Shown here one piece after another: positions 42,812-52,063 of a stretch of DNA of 64,000 nt; the stretch's first letter is position 1, and each line of letters begins with the position of its first letter. The stretch covers positions 426,963-490,962 of the forward strand of contig ML996701.1 of the NCBI GenBank assembly GCA_010356995.1. Reading direction: 5' to 3'. The notes beneath the pieces were generated by a model that was given only the letters and a program-made list of their open reading frames with translations, had not been told where the DNA came from and made no database searches. The translations under genes and the position numbers were made by a program. Source of the DNA: Trichodelitschia bisporula (Eukaryota > Ascomycota > Dothideomycetes > Phaeotrichales > Phaeotrichaceae).

Positions 42812-43643
42812 TCAGTCAGTGGTCCAAGGGTCTGCAATGGCGCTGATAGATTTCGTAGAGCTGATGGCGTAGACAGTGTTGTGCTGATAGAGCTCATCGT
42901 GCACAGCAGACAGCTACGAGTACTCGGCTATCGTTCCCGGAGCCGTTGGAATTTTGGTCGGCGCTCCCTCTTGCTCGAACCGAAGCTTCTCCCCAGCGTA
43001 GGACCAAACCCCGTGCAGAGCCAGCGAGCGGCTCGAGAAGTACACGTATATCATGCCTGGCCGATCGTCTTCCGCCGTTATGAAAGTGCAAGCCAGTGGG
43101 GTGACAGGCAGGGCGGCATCTTTCGCATCGACAACAGGCCAGTCTATTTATTGTGAGCCAGTGCGATGTCGAGAGATGGCTACGTACCATTGCCTGTGCG
43201 ACAGTTGTACAGGGCGATCAGCCCGCACTTCTGCTGGTACATCACCCAGCAGTCTCGGCCGTCAAAACATGCTGCCAATAACGTATTCTCAGCCGGGATA
43301 TCCTTCATTACCATGGCTGATGCCGTAGACGAGTGCGTAAGTGGGAGTTCGCATATCTTAGTATTGCTTGCAGGGCTGTCTTTGCTAATCGAGACACACT
43401 AGGTTGGTTAAAAACGCCGCCGGCAACCACTCACGAAGGATTGTACAACCAAGCCTTATCATTGCCATATCCGCAGGCGGCAATGGCTCCGTTCGAGGAT
43501 TTAAAGCCCCGGTAGAAAGTGGGGCCGGGTTTGAGCATGGCAATGCAGTCGGCATGTGCTCCATCCCCGCCCTGGATGCCAAAGACGCTTTCCTGAACAC
43601 ATTCAGCCGCAGATTGCATCTGAATACGTGGATGTGCATACAT
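42812..43643 (-). CDS. Spliced protein, possibly beta-propeller lectin-like (reconstructed)
   Basis: A reading frame that becomes visible only after splicing: exon 43643..43435, intron of 50 nt (GTGAGT to GATTAG), exon 43384..43188, intron of 44 nt (GTACGT to AATAG), exon from 43143. Joins are in phase and give 211 residues with a stop at 42914..42916. A further splice at 42917 (GTAGCT) to 42861 would skip that stop and add STKSISAIADPWTTD, ending at 42812. Read-out includes MQSAAECVQESVFGIQGGDG, FYRGFKSSNGAIAACGYG, ENTLLAACFDGRDCWVMYQQ and PGMIYVYFSSRSLALHGVWS. The short beta-strand pattern in the last part recalls fungal fucose-specific-lectin propellers, but this is a weak likeness. The start is uncertain; an upstream exon ending near a CAG at 43622 is possible. 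I would treat function as unknown. Confidence 0.45.
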
Positions 43644-44039
43644 AGCCCGATAAAATCACTGAAGCTAGAGCCGACGGTCTCCGCAGACACACGGTCTTAG
43701 GTCTACATCCATTAACTGCTGGAGCCCAACGCTGCCGATCACAAAGGTTCCATCGGGCCGTTGGACCCCCCACTGGCCCCGATTGCTCCCCCTCGCTTCC
43801 ACTTAGTTGCTGAAGTGGCATGTTTTCTTCCAACAATTTCTCTTCTGTCGCAGTGTCTGGCCGTCCAAAGAAGAGAAGATCACAACTCTCCTCTCTTTTT
43901 CCCTCTCTGGTCCTTGCAACCTGAACCAGGAAGTGAAGAGCGCTGTAATGGCTGCCATGTCTGAGTCAGCAGGCATGTCTTCTAAAAGATAGTCCATAAC
44001 AATGGGGTCTGATGAACAGTGATGAGAGGAGAGCCTTCT

Positions 44040-44409
44040 CTAAATATGCCTATGGCTATACGGCACGCCAAAGCTGAACGCGAACTTCTCGGCCTGCATC
44101 CGCGGGACGCCAACGAAGCTGAAAGCTGCGGTCTCGAGCTCGGGCTGGGAAAATCCCGTTTCGTCGCCTTGCATATGCAGTTCCAGCCTGTGGCTCCCAT
44201 CAGTCGGCTGGATTTGAGTACAACTGAGTGACGATGATGGCTAACACATGTAGTTCTAGCTCAGCTGACTGTGCCATTTTCGCTGACCACGGCCTAGCCG
44301 TCAGGGTCATATGTCCTTCACCGCTTACAGGCTCAACTTCCGTCGTCAACTTTGTTGAGCTGGAGCATGTTTTGGCAGTGCGCAAAGTTCGGCCTGCAAA
44401 ATGCGTCAT
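44040..44409 (-). CDS. Small two-exon protein of unknown function (reconstructed)
   Basis: Exons 44409..44248 and 44207..44040 joined over a 40-nt intron (GTGTTA to TCCAG) in phase 0; 109 residues. The first exon gives MTHFAGRTLRTAKTCSSSTK and ends AELELH; the second continues PTDGSHRLELHMQGDETGFS and ends FSFGVPYSHRHI. Codon composition and the absence of stops in both exons in the joined frame favour a real gene, and LELH occurring on both sides of the splice hints at repeated beta strands. No signal peptide; no family recognised. It may be a part of a longer gene reaching upstream. Confidence 0.38.
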
Positions 44410-45180
44410 GAAACCAGATGAGAGCTCCAGGGCTGATTAAGTACGTCAAAGATGTGAGGGCTTCTCAAGAAGCCGAAAAGCATCAGGAATGACCCTGCAG
44501 TTTGCATTTTCATGTCATGACTCCCAAAGTCCTGTCGTCGTCAGGTTGCGACGACAACCTGTCTTGGCGTACATGCCTGGATGTCTCAGGCCTTATGGTC
44601 CGACCACTCTACTCAACCTCACCACATCCAACGTATGCTTGATGACATTTTCTCTTGATTCACCCGTTTGTGGTTCGTATATGTCGATAATTCCGACGCC
44701 TTCAACGAATAGAGCTTCACTTGACCGGAAACTGGCATCCAATCTCCCTTATTGTCAGCAGCTTGCCTTACGACACTGACATCATATGACGTTTCGCTCG
44801 AGCTCAGCGATACCTCGTATCATTCTGACTTCTCCTACCCTCGAAGGAATTATTGATCTAGTTTTGGCCGGGCGAACCGTGCTTATTTCTTGCTAGTACC
44901 TGGAGGCACTGGCCAGCTTGCAATGTCCACCGACTCTCCATGCACCATGCCAGCCAACTCTCTGGACAATCCACTGGAGGTACGATATCTCAGCACCAGG
45001 ACGTGGACTACGGGATCTACAGTGGCTCACCTCCGCTGACGGCAAGTTATCTTCACGGAATGTCTGTCGAAAAGCACGATCCCACTCCTCTATTCCTCAA
45101 AATCTACCCCGCATCCCAGGTCTACCCTTTCGTCTCAACTGGAAAGAGATCGGATCTCGACTGGGAGTCATCATCGAACA
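44410..45180. other. Intergenic region
   Basis: About 770 nt before the tRNA gene. Short open frames only; nothing recognised. CTCGAGCTC-type sites and AT-rich stretches without clear role. Confidence 0.45.
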
Positions 45181-45273
45181 TCCGGTATGGTCTAGTGGCT
45201 AGGATCACCCGCTCTCATCTAGAAGAGTTAGCTTCGGCGCCGGGTAGGCCCGGGTTCGATTCCCGGTACCGGA
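45181..45273 (+). tRNA. tRNA-Glu (anticodon CTC) with 22-nt intron
   Basis: The acceptor stem TCCGGTA pairs perfectly with TACCGGA at the 3' end. The D arm is GTCTAGTGGCTAGGATC and the T arm CCCGGGTTCGATTCCCGG. The anticodon stem is ACCCG with CGGGT and the loop C-T-CTC-A-C (anticodon 45214..45216). The canonical intron, directly after position 37, is 45218..45239 (22 nt), removed by tRNA-splicing endonuclease. The internal A and B boxes are intact. Confidence 0.93.
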
Positions 45274-45284
45274 AGATGATCTTC

Positions 45285-45289
45285 TTTTT
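45285..45289 (+). terminator. RNA polymerase III terminator (T5)
   Basis: Five T residues beginning 12 nt after the tRNA 3' end, the usual Pol III stop. Confidence 0.8.
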
Positions 45290-46816
45290 GTCTTATTGCA
45301 GCCTTATTGCAGTCTCGAGGCTATGCGAAGAGGCTGAAGATCTCCAGAAGTCTTCCTTCATGTCGTCTCATCACAGATCTCAGACTTCTGATTTTTGGAC
45401 TGGCCGCACATAATACCCCGGAAACCCCGCGTTGCACCAGTTCTCAGAGCTGAGTCCCCACTTTCAGGCCAAAAGGCATTCAGCCTCGCACGGACCCAAA
45501 CTCTTTGGACCTGATACGACAACATATGCTGTCATGATCAGTAGTTTTAGAACAAGATGCTCCTTCCGGATTCGCAATCCTTTTCCTTTTTCCATCATCC
45601 TTACTGCGGAGACGGTACAACTCTTTCAGTGTTAATGAAAAGGGAATGAATACTGGCCAACTTTTACCGCTGCTGATAAACTCTCAGAAAGGCCTGACCA
45701 AGACCTCCCGATATCTCCTTCATCATGTTGATGAGCCCCAGTAACGTTTTCTGAGCAGTTCCAAGGGGCTTGTGACGCCTTTCAGTCTCGAAGGGGGGAA
45801 CCGGCCGAGTCAACCAGTCGTTGTGAGGTCCGAGGATGCGTGGAGGGTATGCTGCAAATCGCGAACATTCAGGGTAGCCACGGGGCGCAAGGAGTAGTGC
45901 CATGCCCATTGCTTTGTGTGGCGTGTATACGCTCACAACCGGCAGATACCATTGCACCGATAAGCTTAAAGTTTGAATGCTCTGGGGGCTTCTTTGATCT
46001 GGTTATCCCTCAAAATAGAAACAGATGGAGCGTCCGCACTCCGTTTGTTTCCGCGAACCTTATCTCGGCTTCACAGCCGTGCTCAACCTCACCCAGGGGA
46101 ACAACAAACGACTTCTGTTTACTTTACCTTGATGGCAGACCTTCTAGCCTCCGCTCTCGTTCGTCCTCAGTTCTTCTATCCTCTCCTTGATAGGGCGTAC
46201 TAGTAGTGCCCTGCATCCTGGGAGCTTCTCCGCAGTACGTCTGTAGTTTCGCAGCGCTGGAGAGCCACCAGTCAAGCGTCGGATCGCTCGCCCACTTTTC
46301 ATGTGAGTAGCCTGTAACATGCTCTCCTTTTTTTCTTATCCAGCCACTATTCGAATCCCTTCGGTCCCCTTTCCCCACGATTTGCCCTCACGCGTAGGAT
46401 CTGCCATGTGGCTTCCCCGAGCGACGTCCCTTGCATCGGCGAGCGGCGAGCTCCTACAACCCCCAACATGGATGTGGTCCGTGCGTACAGCCACAAGGCA
46501 GCCCGCATGAGCGCCATCCCACTTCACTCAGGCTGCAAACGAATTCTATCCCCACGGCACCCACGCGGCGGCTCTGATGCCCGGATCCGGACGACATGCC
46601 GTTGTGCGAAACGACTACGCATACACCTGCAACAATGCTCTCTCTAAGGAGCCTTACCTCTTCTGCTTTTTCCGGATATCGCTGGATGATATCGAACCTG
46701 GCTCGCCACTCCTGGCGTTCATGTGGCTACAAGATGAGAAAAGTGCTAATATGTCTACCAAGCCAGTCTGTTGTGCTTCATCGCATTCCAGCCCGCGGTG
46801 AACGTTGATCGTCAAG
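45290..46816. other. Intergenic region, no firm gene
   Basis: 1.5 kb before the rhodopsin-domain gene. A minus-strand frame 45909..45664 (81 residues from ATG, ending KEISGGLGQAFLRVYQQR) has coding-like composition but no recognisable family or splice partners. Other frames are unconvincing. Confidence 0.4.
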
Positions 46817-47858
46817 ATGGCCATAGAGTCTCCGACACCGAAGCAGCTCTTGGTTGAGTCTATCATCTGGTTCTCAATAGGTATGGGACTCGAATAATGC
46901 GGGGGCGCTCTAACATCCGCAGGACTCGTGTTGTTCATTGGGCGGTTATGCTCACGCCGGTTACTGAAGGGCTCCTGGAAAAATCTCGGGTTGGACGATG
47001 GCCTGATGGTGCTCACTTTCGTCTTTTACACTGTGCTCCTTATTCTCCTCCAATTGGCAATTCGCCATGGGACCAACCAGATGCAACCGCACGAGATCCC
47101 AGCTGTGCTCGCCGATCCCGCGAAAATCCGTGATCGCATTTACGGCAGCAAAGTCATCGTGGGTTCGAACCAAGCGTACCTGCTGACGCTCTGGGGGACA
47201 AAATCGTGCATGCTGGCGCTGTAGTAAGTGCGTCGGGGGGAGTCGAGGCGAGACTGACCGGTCTAGCTACCGGATGACGGCAAACACGTCCGCGCAAACC
47301 GTCGTCAAGTTCGTCATGGGGTATACGATTCTCTGGTTCTTGATCATTGAAATCACATACCTCACAATATGCCGGCCCTTCTCGCAGTACTGGGCCATCA
47401 TCCCCAGCAACCCGCAGTGCTACAACTACAACATCGGCTGCATCCTCGTCACCGTCGGCAACGTCAGCTCAGACTTGCTCATGCTGGGCATCCCCATCCC
47501 CTTCGTCCTCCACAGCCAGCTCCCCCCTATGAAGCAGGCCGCGCTGGTGGGCACCTTTTCCCTCGGGCTCTTCGTCATTGTCGCTGCCGTGCTCGGCAAA
47601 GCGTACAATTTTGCGCTGCCCAAGGTCACGATTTTCTTGCTCTGGGATGTGCGCGAAACGAGCACGGCTGTTTTCGTGGCTAATCTGATATGCCTGTGGC
47701 CGCTCGCACGCAAGCTCTTCGGCTGGCGCAGTTTCCTCCGCGGCACGAGCGGTCGGCAAACGGGCCTTTCGGGCGGGAAGGCGGACGACGGACACATCCA
47801 GATGAACCACCGGGATGGATATGGGGATTTGGCGTCGGTGGAGGACGGGCGCGTTTAG
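46817..47858 (+). CDS. Fungal rhodopsin-domain (PTH11-like) integral membrane protein
   Basis: Three exons: 46817..46880, 46923..47223 and 47267..47858, introns of 42 and 43 nt (GTATGG to CGCAG, GTAAGT to TCTAG), in phase; 318 residues. About six to seven hydrophobic helices: the first is split by intron 1 (VESIIWFSIGLVLFIGR), then DDGLMVLTFVFYTVLLILLQ, a segment with LLTLWGTKSCMLALYYRM, KFVMGYTILWFLIIEITYLT followed by ICRPFSQYW, CYNYNIGCILVTVGNVSSDL, a segment with FSLGLFVIVAAVLGK and ESTAVF-type helix (ETSTAVFVANLICLWPL). The motifs W-x-x-K-S-C, C-R-P-F-x-x-x-W and the N-x-x-SD-L are typical of the large Pezizomycotina rhodopsin/PTH11-like family of putative receptors in the plasma membrane. 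The cytosolic tail is short and charged. Ligand unknown. Convergent with the Nudix gene, 126 nt apart. Confidence 0.88.
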
Positions 47859-47984
47859 TTAACCGAGTAGTGATTGCTGTATGATGGGATGTAGGCTAGG
47901 CGGCGTTGTCTGTTGGCGGCATGATATTAGAGTCAGGGTTGGAGACGGCTTGTTTAGGGTAATCCAGCCTCCCAGAGACATGCT

Positions 47985-48525
47985 TCAATCAGCGTTTTTA
48001 CGCCTTGCTTCACATAGAACCTCGAAGGGATGGAAGCCGTCCCGTTGGTGAACCAAATCCCGCATCGGTGCAAACAAAGTCATCCCACTTCTCCCGCCTG
48101 GCTCCGCACACTCCTTCAGCTCCTTCCAATGCATCCAACCCCAACCCTCACACTTGTCTGGCTCGAGGGTCTGCGGCTGGCTACCACCGATCACTAAACA
48201 GCCCATCATGATGGTGACGTAATGCTTCCCCTCAAACACACTGTTGACGGCGGTCAAATAGATGAACTTCGATTCGTCGACCTTTATCCCTGTTTCTTCA
48301 AGCAGTTCCCGCGCGGCACAATGCTCAAACGTCTCTCCAAACTCCAGGTGACCGCCAGGGAGGGCATAGGTGCCTATATAATTAGTGAGTGGTTAGATGT
48401 TGGAGGGATGGGAGGAGGATACCAGCGCCGTGACTGCCTTTTCGCTTGCCAATGATGAACTCCTCCCCGCCGTGGATGAGGAAGTTTTGGAAGGCGAAAA
48501 CACCAATACCGACGCGGACGGACAT
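47985..48525 (-). CDS. Nudix hydrolase, NUDT15-like
   Basis: Exons 48525..48423 and 48373..47985 with a 49-nt intron (GTATCC to TATAG, phase 1); 163 residues, almost the length of human NUDT15 (164). It begins MSVRVGIGVFAFQNFLIHGG, then GKRKGSHGAGTYALPGGHLE. The Nudix box at residues 42-64 fits G-x5-E-x7-R-E-U-x-E-E-x-G-U fully (G42, E48, R56, E57, E60, E61, G63, I64). Further on NSVFEGKHYVTIMMGCLV and EPDKCEGWGWMHWKELKE match the NUDT15 subgroup, which hydrolyses oxidised or modified nucleoside triphosphates (8-oxo-dGTP and thiopurine nucleotides). The frame upstream of the ATG is partly open, so a short extra N-terminal exon cannot be excluded. Confidence 0.88.
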
Positions 48526-49111
48526 GGCGAGCGGGTTGGGGAGAGACACTTGCAAAGTTTTTCTGGGTAAAGCTGAGAGGAGTTAGTTGGTATACGCAGG
48601 TCCGTCGGTCTGACAGCCTCTTCTGCCATTGCGATAGGCTGCCTCGTGGACTCGGCCTGCAGTAAAGCGGGGCCAACGCTTACCTCGCTATGATCGTATT
48701 TCACTGAAGCTTCAGTGCAAAGGATCTGCGCTTTCTTTCCGTATGCTCGGCCCTCATCGTGAGTCTGGAGCCGGGAATGGAGTATCTTCATGTATCACGT
48801 GAGATGAATATCTCGGAGGAGAGGTTTGAACAGCAGCCGTCAATGGACAACATACTGTACCATGACTGTGATCTTTAGACATTTAGTTAGGAGAGCAGGT
48901 AGATGTACATCTCGGACGTCATCAGTCACATGATATGCTGTCTTCGTCGAGCACCAAGCAGAGCTTGTAACTGGACCTCGGCAGAGCCTCCGAACACTTC
49001 CAACCTCACCCCCACCATCCACCCCACCATGGCCTCCACAAACCGTCCCAACTCCCCCCAGACCCATAATCCCGACCCGCCCTCCCAGAAACCACCACCG
49101 TAGCGATCAAA
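48526..49111. promoter_or_regulatory. Divergent promoter region, Nudix and phosphatase genes
   Basis: 586 nt between divergent start codons. A TCACATGATATG / TATCACGTGA pair of near-palindromic elements occurs around 48793 and 48926; their role is a guess. No gene seen. Confidence 0.4.
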
Positions 49112-49999
49112 ATGTCATCTCCCGAACAACCTATCCTCCCACCCCCCTTCATCAACATCCCCTCCCTTCCCAACCTCCGCGACATCGGCCTCCTCCCCAT
49201 CCCCCACCCATCCCGCACCCTACGCGTCCGGCCGAGCGTGCTCTACCGCAGTGCCGACCCGTCCCACGTCTCGTCGGAAAATCTCCGCAAGCTGCACCAC
49301 GACCTGGGCGTCACGCACATCTTCGATCTCCGTTCGGCGCCCGAATTCGCGCGCGCGCCCGACGCGCTCGCGACCTGGGAGCAGCGGCTCGCGCAATTCA
49401 ACGAAGGCACCCAGCCCCCGCGTATCCAACGCCTCTGGACCCCGGTATTTCGCGAGCAGAACTACGACCCCGAGTCCTTGGCTGTGCGATATAAGGCGTA
49501 TGGGGCGGAGGATGGGCGGCGGGGATTTGCGATTGCGTATGGGCAGATTCTTGATGCGGGGGGCGAGGCGTATGCGCAGTTGCTGAGGCATATGATTGCC
49601 CGCGGTCCTGAGGGGGGGACGCTGGTGCATTGCACGGCGGGGAAAGATCGGACGGGGGTTATTTGTGCGGTGCTGCTGAGCCTGGTGGGCGTGGAGGAGG
49701 AAGCGGTTTGCTGGGAGTATGCGCTTACCGAGCAGGGGCTGGGGCATATGAAGGAGCATTTTATGACGAGGCTTATGGCTAGTGGGGCGTTTGAGGGGTT
49801 TGGAGGGAGGGAGGCCGCGGAGAGGATGGTTAGGAGTCGGGCGGAGAATATGGCTGGGACGTTGGAGATGGTGAGGGAGAGATGGGGGGGTCCGGAGGGG
49901 TATTTGAAGACGGTGGTTGGGTTGTCCGAGGGGGAGATTGAGGCGTTGAAGAGTGTGCTGGTTGAAGAGGTGCGGGATGAGGGTGCTGTAAGGCTGTAG
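49112..49999 (+). CDS. Tyrosine/serine protein phosphatase (Y_phosphatase3 type)
   Basis: A single exon of 295 residues. The N-terminal block NIPSLPNLRDIGLLPIPHP, VRPSVLYRSADPSHVS and THIFDLRSAPEFARAPDALA is the usual opening of this dual-specificity-like family in fungi and bacteria. The catalytic loop is HCTAGKDRTG with Cys174 and Arg180, both present; the Asp at position 6 of the loop and the following TG are also typical. The C-terminal helices carry YALTEQGLGHMKEHF and GGPEGYLKTVVGLSEGEIEA. It should be a soluble cysteine phosphatase; yeast relatives (Oca/Siw14-like) are linked to oxidant response, and some members act on phosphoinositides or inositol pyrophosphates. Codons shift sharply from C-ending to G/T-ending near 49480. 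Confidence 0.9.
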   Translation: MSSPEQPILPPPFINIPSLPNLRDIGLLPIPHPSRTLRVRPSVLYRSADPSHVSSENLRKLHHDLGVTHIFDLRSAPEFARAPDALATWEQRLAQFNEGTQPPRIQRLWTPVFREQNYDPESLAVRYKAYGAEDGRRGFAIAYGQILDAGGEAYAQLLRHMIARGPEGGTLVHCTAGKDRTGVICAVLLSLVGVEEEAVCWEYALTEQGLGHMKEHFMTRLMASGAFEGFGGREAAERMVRSRAENMAGTLEMVRERWGGPEGYLKTVVGLSEGEIEALKSVLVEEVRDEGAVRL

Positions 50000-50602
50000 G
50001 TGCTGGGCTGTGGCTGTGGTGCCGGTGGACTCGGGATGAAAAAGGACCTATAAGTCTCCGGCCTGAATCCATCTCAACTTCTTGCAACAAAACGGTGCTG
50101 ACTCTCCCGTTGATGGTTCTCGGACGGAAAGGGTCCGCGCTCTGGGACTCCAACGTCTGATGTCTCTCGCTGCGGTCACCCACTCCGCCCCCTCGTCCAC
50201 CCGCACAAACTCGATATCAGGCGCAGCACACCGGCCACACAATACTTGCCGCACAATACCGGCCGCACAGCACCGGCTGCACAACACCAGCCGCACAACA
50301 CCGGCCGCAAAACACCTTCCAAGCATCGTGGCCATTATACCATTGTAGCTAAGTACCTTCCACAATGGGAACATGATTCCCCGCGCCATGTGCGCCATTG
50401 AGCCGTAGCGGCGGCCACTCTCCAACTTCAAACCCCCGAACTCCAACTGCTTCCTCTGCAAGCATCACCGCGCACAAACACCCTCTTCCACCATCTGCGC
50501 CCCCCACTTGCTCAGCCAACTCTTCACGTTGCTCCCAGCGCCATGTAAGTACCTCGCTCCGAGTTACACTCCTGCTAACACTCCAAGCGACGCTGTTTCG
50601 AG
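50000..50602. other. Intergenic region with 14-bp repeats and a probable 5' UTR intron
   Basis: Between the phosphatase and the next plus-strand gene. Contains the 14-bp tandem repeat at 50224..50307. A GTAAGT donor at 50545 with a GCTAAC branch and an AAG acceptor ending at 50587 fits a 43-nt intron in the 5' UTR of the gene starting at 50603. Confidence 0.45.
50224..50307. repeat. 14-bp tandem repeat, six copies
   Basis: Six consecutive 14-bp units close to CACAACACCGGCCG, differing from one another by one to four bases. On the opposite strand it reads as a GC-rich CGGCCGGTGTTGTG array. No open frame depends on it. Confidence 0.8.
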
Positions 50603-51376
50603 ATGCCCTCTTACAGCACGCTGTTCAAGGGTTCTGGGTCGGGCCGCAAGGTCCACGACATGGCCCTTCCCTTTTACGAGCCTCAGAAGGAGAACGCTTG
50701 CAACGACCAGATGCCGGAGAGCTTGAGCCAGGGTCCTGTCCTCACTACGGGGCAATCGGCTCTCTCGGTCGAGCAGACTCCTGTCGTCCATCGCAAGGCG
50801 GTTCCACCGGTGCTCGAGAAGTTCGAGCACTACGTCCCGGCCACGCCGGCGCCTCCGCGCAAGCGTGCGTCGGTCGCGCATGGGAAGTCGACGATCAAAA
50901 AGACCCCGGTCCGCTACTCCCATGAGACGACGTTCGGCTTCGAAACCCCCAACATGGTCCCCGATGCCACTTCGACGTCTCCGAGCTACCCCGACCAGTT
51001 CTATGCAGAGACCTCCTTCAATGTCGGCACTTCGGTGGAGCTTCCGGGTCCTTCTGCTTCAGGGCTGTCGACGGCTCACCACCACGCTGCAGAGCGCAAG
51101 AATGCCAACAAGATCTGTCTCAAGCCTATGATCGGGGCGTACATGAGCTCGAACGAGTCCCTCGCTTCGGTCGACGTGGAGGCCGTCGCAGGGATGGAGT
51201 TCCTCCACGACCGTCGTGCTCGTGTCACAATCAAGCAGCGTCTCTCCCGCTGTCTTTCCGGAATCGGCAACAATCTGGCAAAGGTCTATGATTTGGAATT
51301 CCAGTTCTTTAAAACTGGTCTTCTCGACCACCACCACGATGATGCTGAGCACCTGAAAGCCCACCATATGGCCTAG
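50603..51376 (+). CDS. Protein of unknown function, 257 residues
   Basis: An uninterrupted frame from ATG 50603 with a plausible 5' UTR intron just upstream. The N-terminal two thirds look disordered, with basic patches (PPRKRASVAHGKSTIKKTP) and Thr/Pro motifs suited to phosphorylation. The last 70 residues look folded: VEAVAGMEFLHDRRARVTIK, QRLSRCLSGIGNNLAKVYDL and EFQFFKTGLLDHHHDDAEHL, with a His/Asp-rich end that could bind metal. No signal peptide or transmembrane segment. Codon use is even and C-ending, as in well-expressed genes of this window, which supports expression. I do not recognise the family. Confidence 0.6.
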   Translation: MPSYSTLFKGSGSGRKVHDMALPFYEPQKENACNDQMPESLSQGPVLTTGQSALSVEQTPVVHRKAVPPVLEKFEHYVPATPAPPRKRASVAHGKSTIKKTPVRYSHETTFGFETPNMVPDATSTSPSYPDQFYAETSFNVGTSVELPGPSASGLSTAHHHAAERKNANKICLKPMIGAYMSSNESLASVDVEAVAGMEFLHDRRARVTIKQRLSRCLSGIGNNLAKVYDLEFQFFKTGLLDHHHDDAEHLKAHHMA

Positions 51377-52063
51377 GTTATTTGGTGGATGGATTATGGC
51401 TGGCAGAGGAAAGATGGATGTTTCTTGTGAGGTCTGCTGCGCCGCATCAAGGAACGTCGTCTTCATAACCTCACCCAGCACGTGATCTAAAATTCCGCCT
51501 TATGACCACACCTTACGTCACCCAAGTCCATAGGAATGCAACTGCTCTAAAAGTCCTGACTATGTATTTGCTAGCCCACTGCCTCATAACGCTGTGTAAA
51601 ACCGTGAAGTCACTCCGCTACCCAAGCAAACTTTAAGTTCATGATCCCATCAACGACAAGCAAGGCTGAGCGCCTCGCACGCTGACTGGTGGAACCCGCC
51701 CGCGCCCCACCATCACCAAGCTAAACGACAATGCGCAACACACATTCAGTCCTCCAAACCCACCGTAGGGCTGGAATCTCCCCTATCTTCTTCCAAAGTA
51801 CCTATGTTCTTTCAACCCAATCTAGCACATAAGCGATATACAAACTCTGCCCCCTCGCTCCGCTAATTGCCCCCGTCTCGCACTGATTGCCCCACCTCAG
51901 GCCGCGCAACACCGCAAACCGCAAGCCTCGAACGCGATACCGCAAAGTGCGCGATAGCAGCCCAAACACCATGCCATCTCGAATACCTGCCCACTCTCCC
52001 AACCTCACATAATACCCCGCCCCCACCGTCCATGTCGCCCCCCGCCTGCGCCAGCAAACAAAC
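51377..52063. other. Intergenic region
   Basis: About 690 nt, C-rich on the plus strand toward the dipeptidyl peptidase start, as expected for a 5' UTR. No gene recognised. Confidence 0.5.

Noticed and set aside
44940-45413. 157-codon plus-strand frame
   Set aside because: It runs straight through the tRNA-Glu gene, so it is a chance frame.
45664-45909. 81-codon minus-strand frame with coding-like composition
   Set aside because: No family, no partner exons and no other support; kept only as a note.
46124-46378. 84-codon minus-strand frame
   Set aside because: Polar, charge-rich sequence without likeness to any family, in a region with no conserved splice signals.
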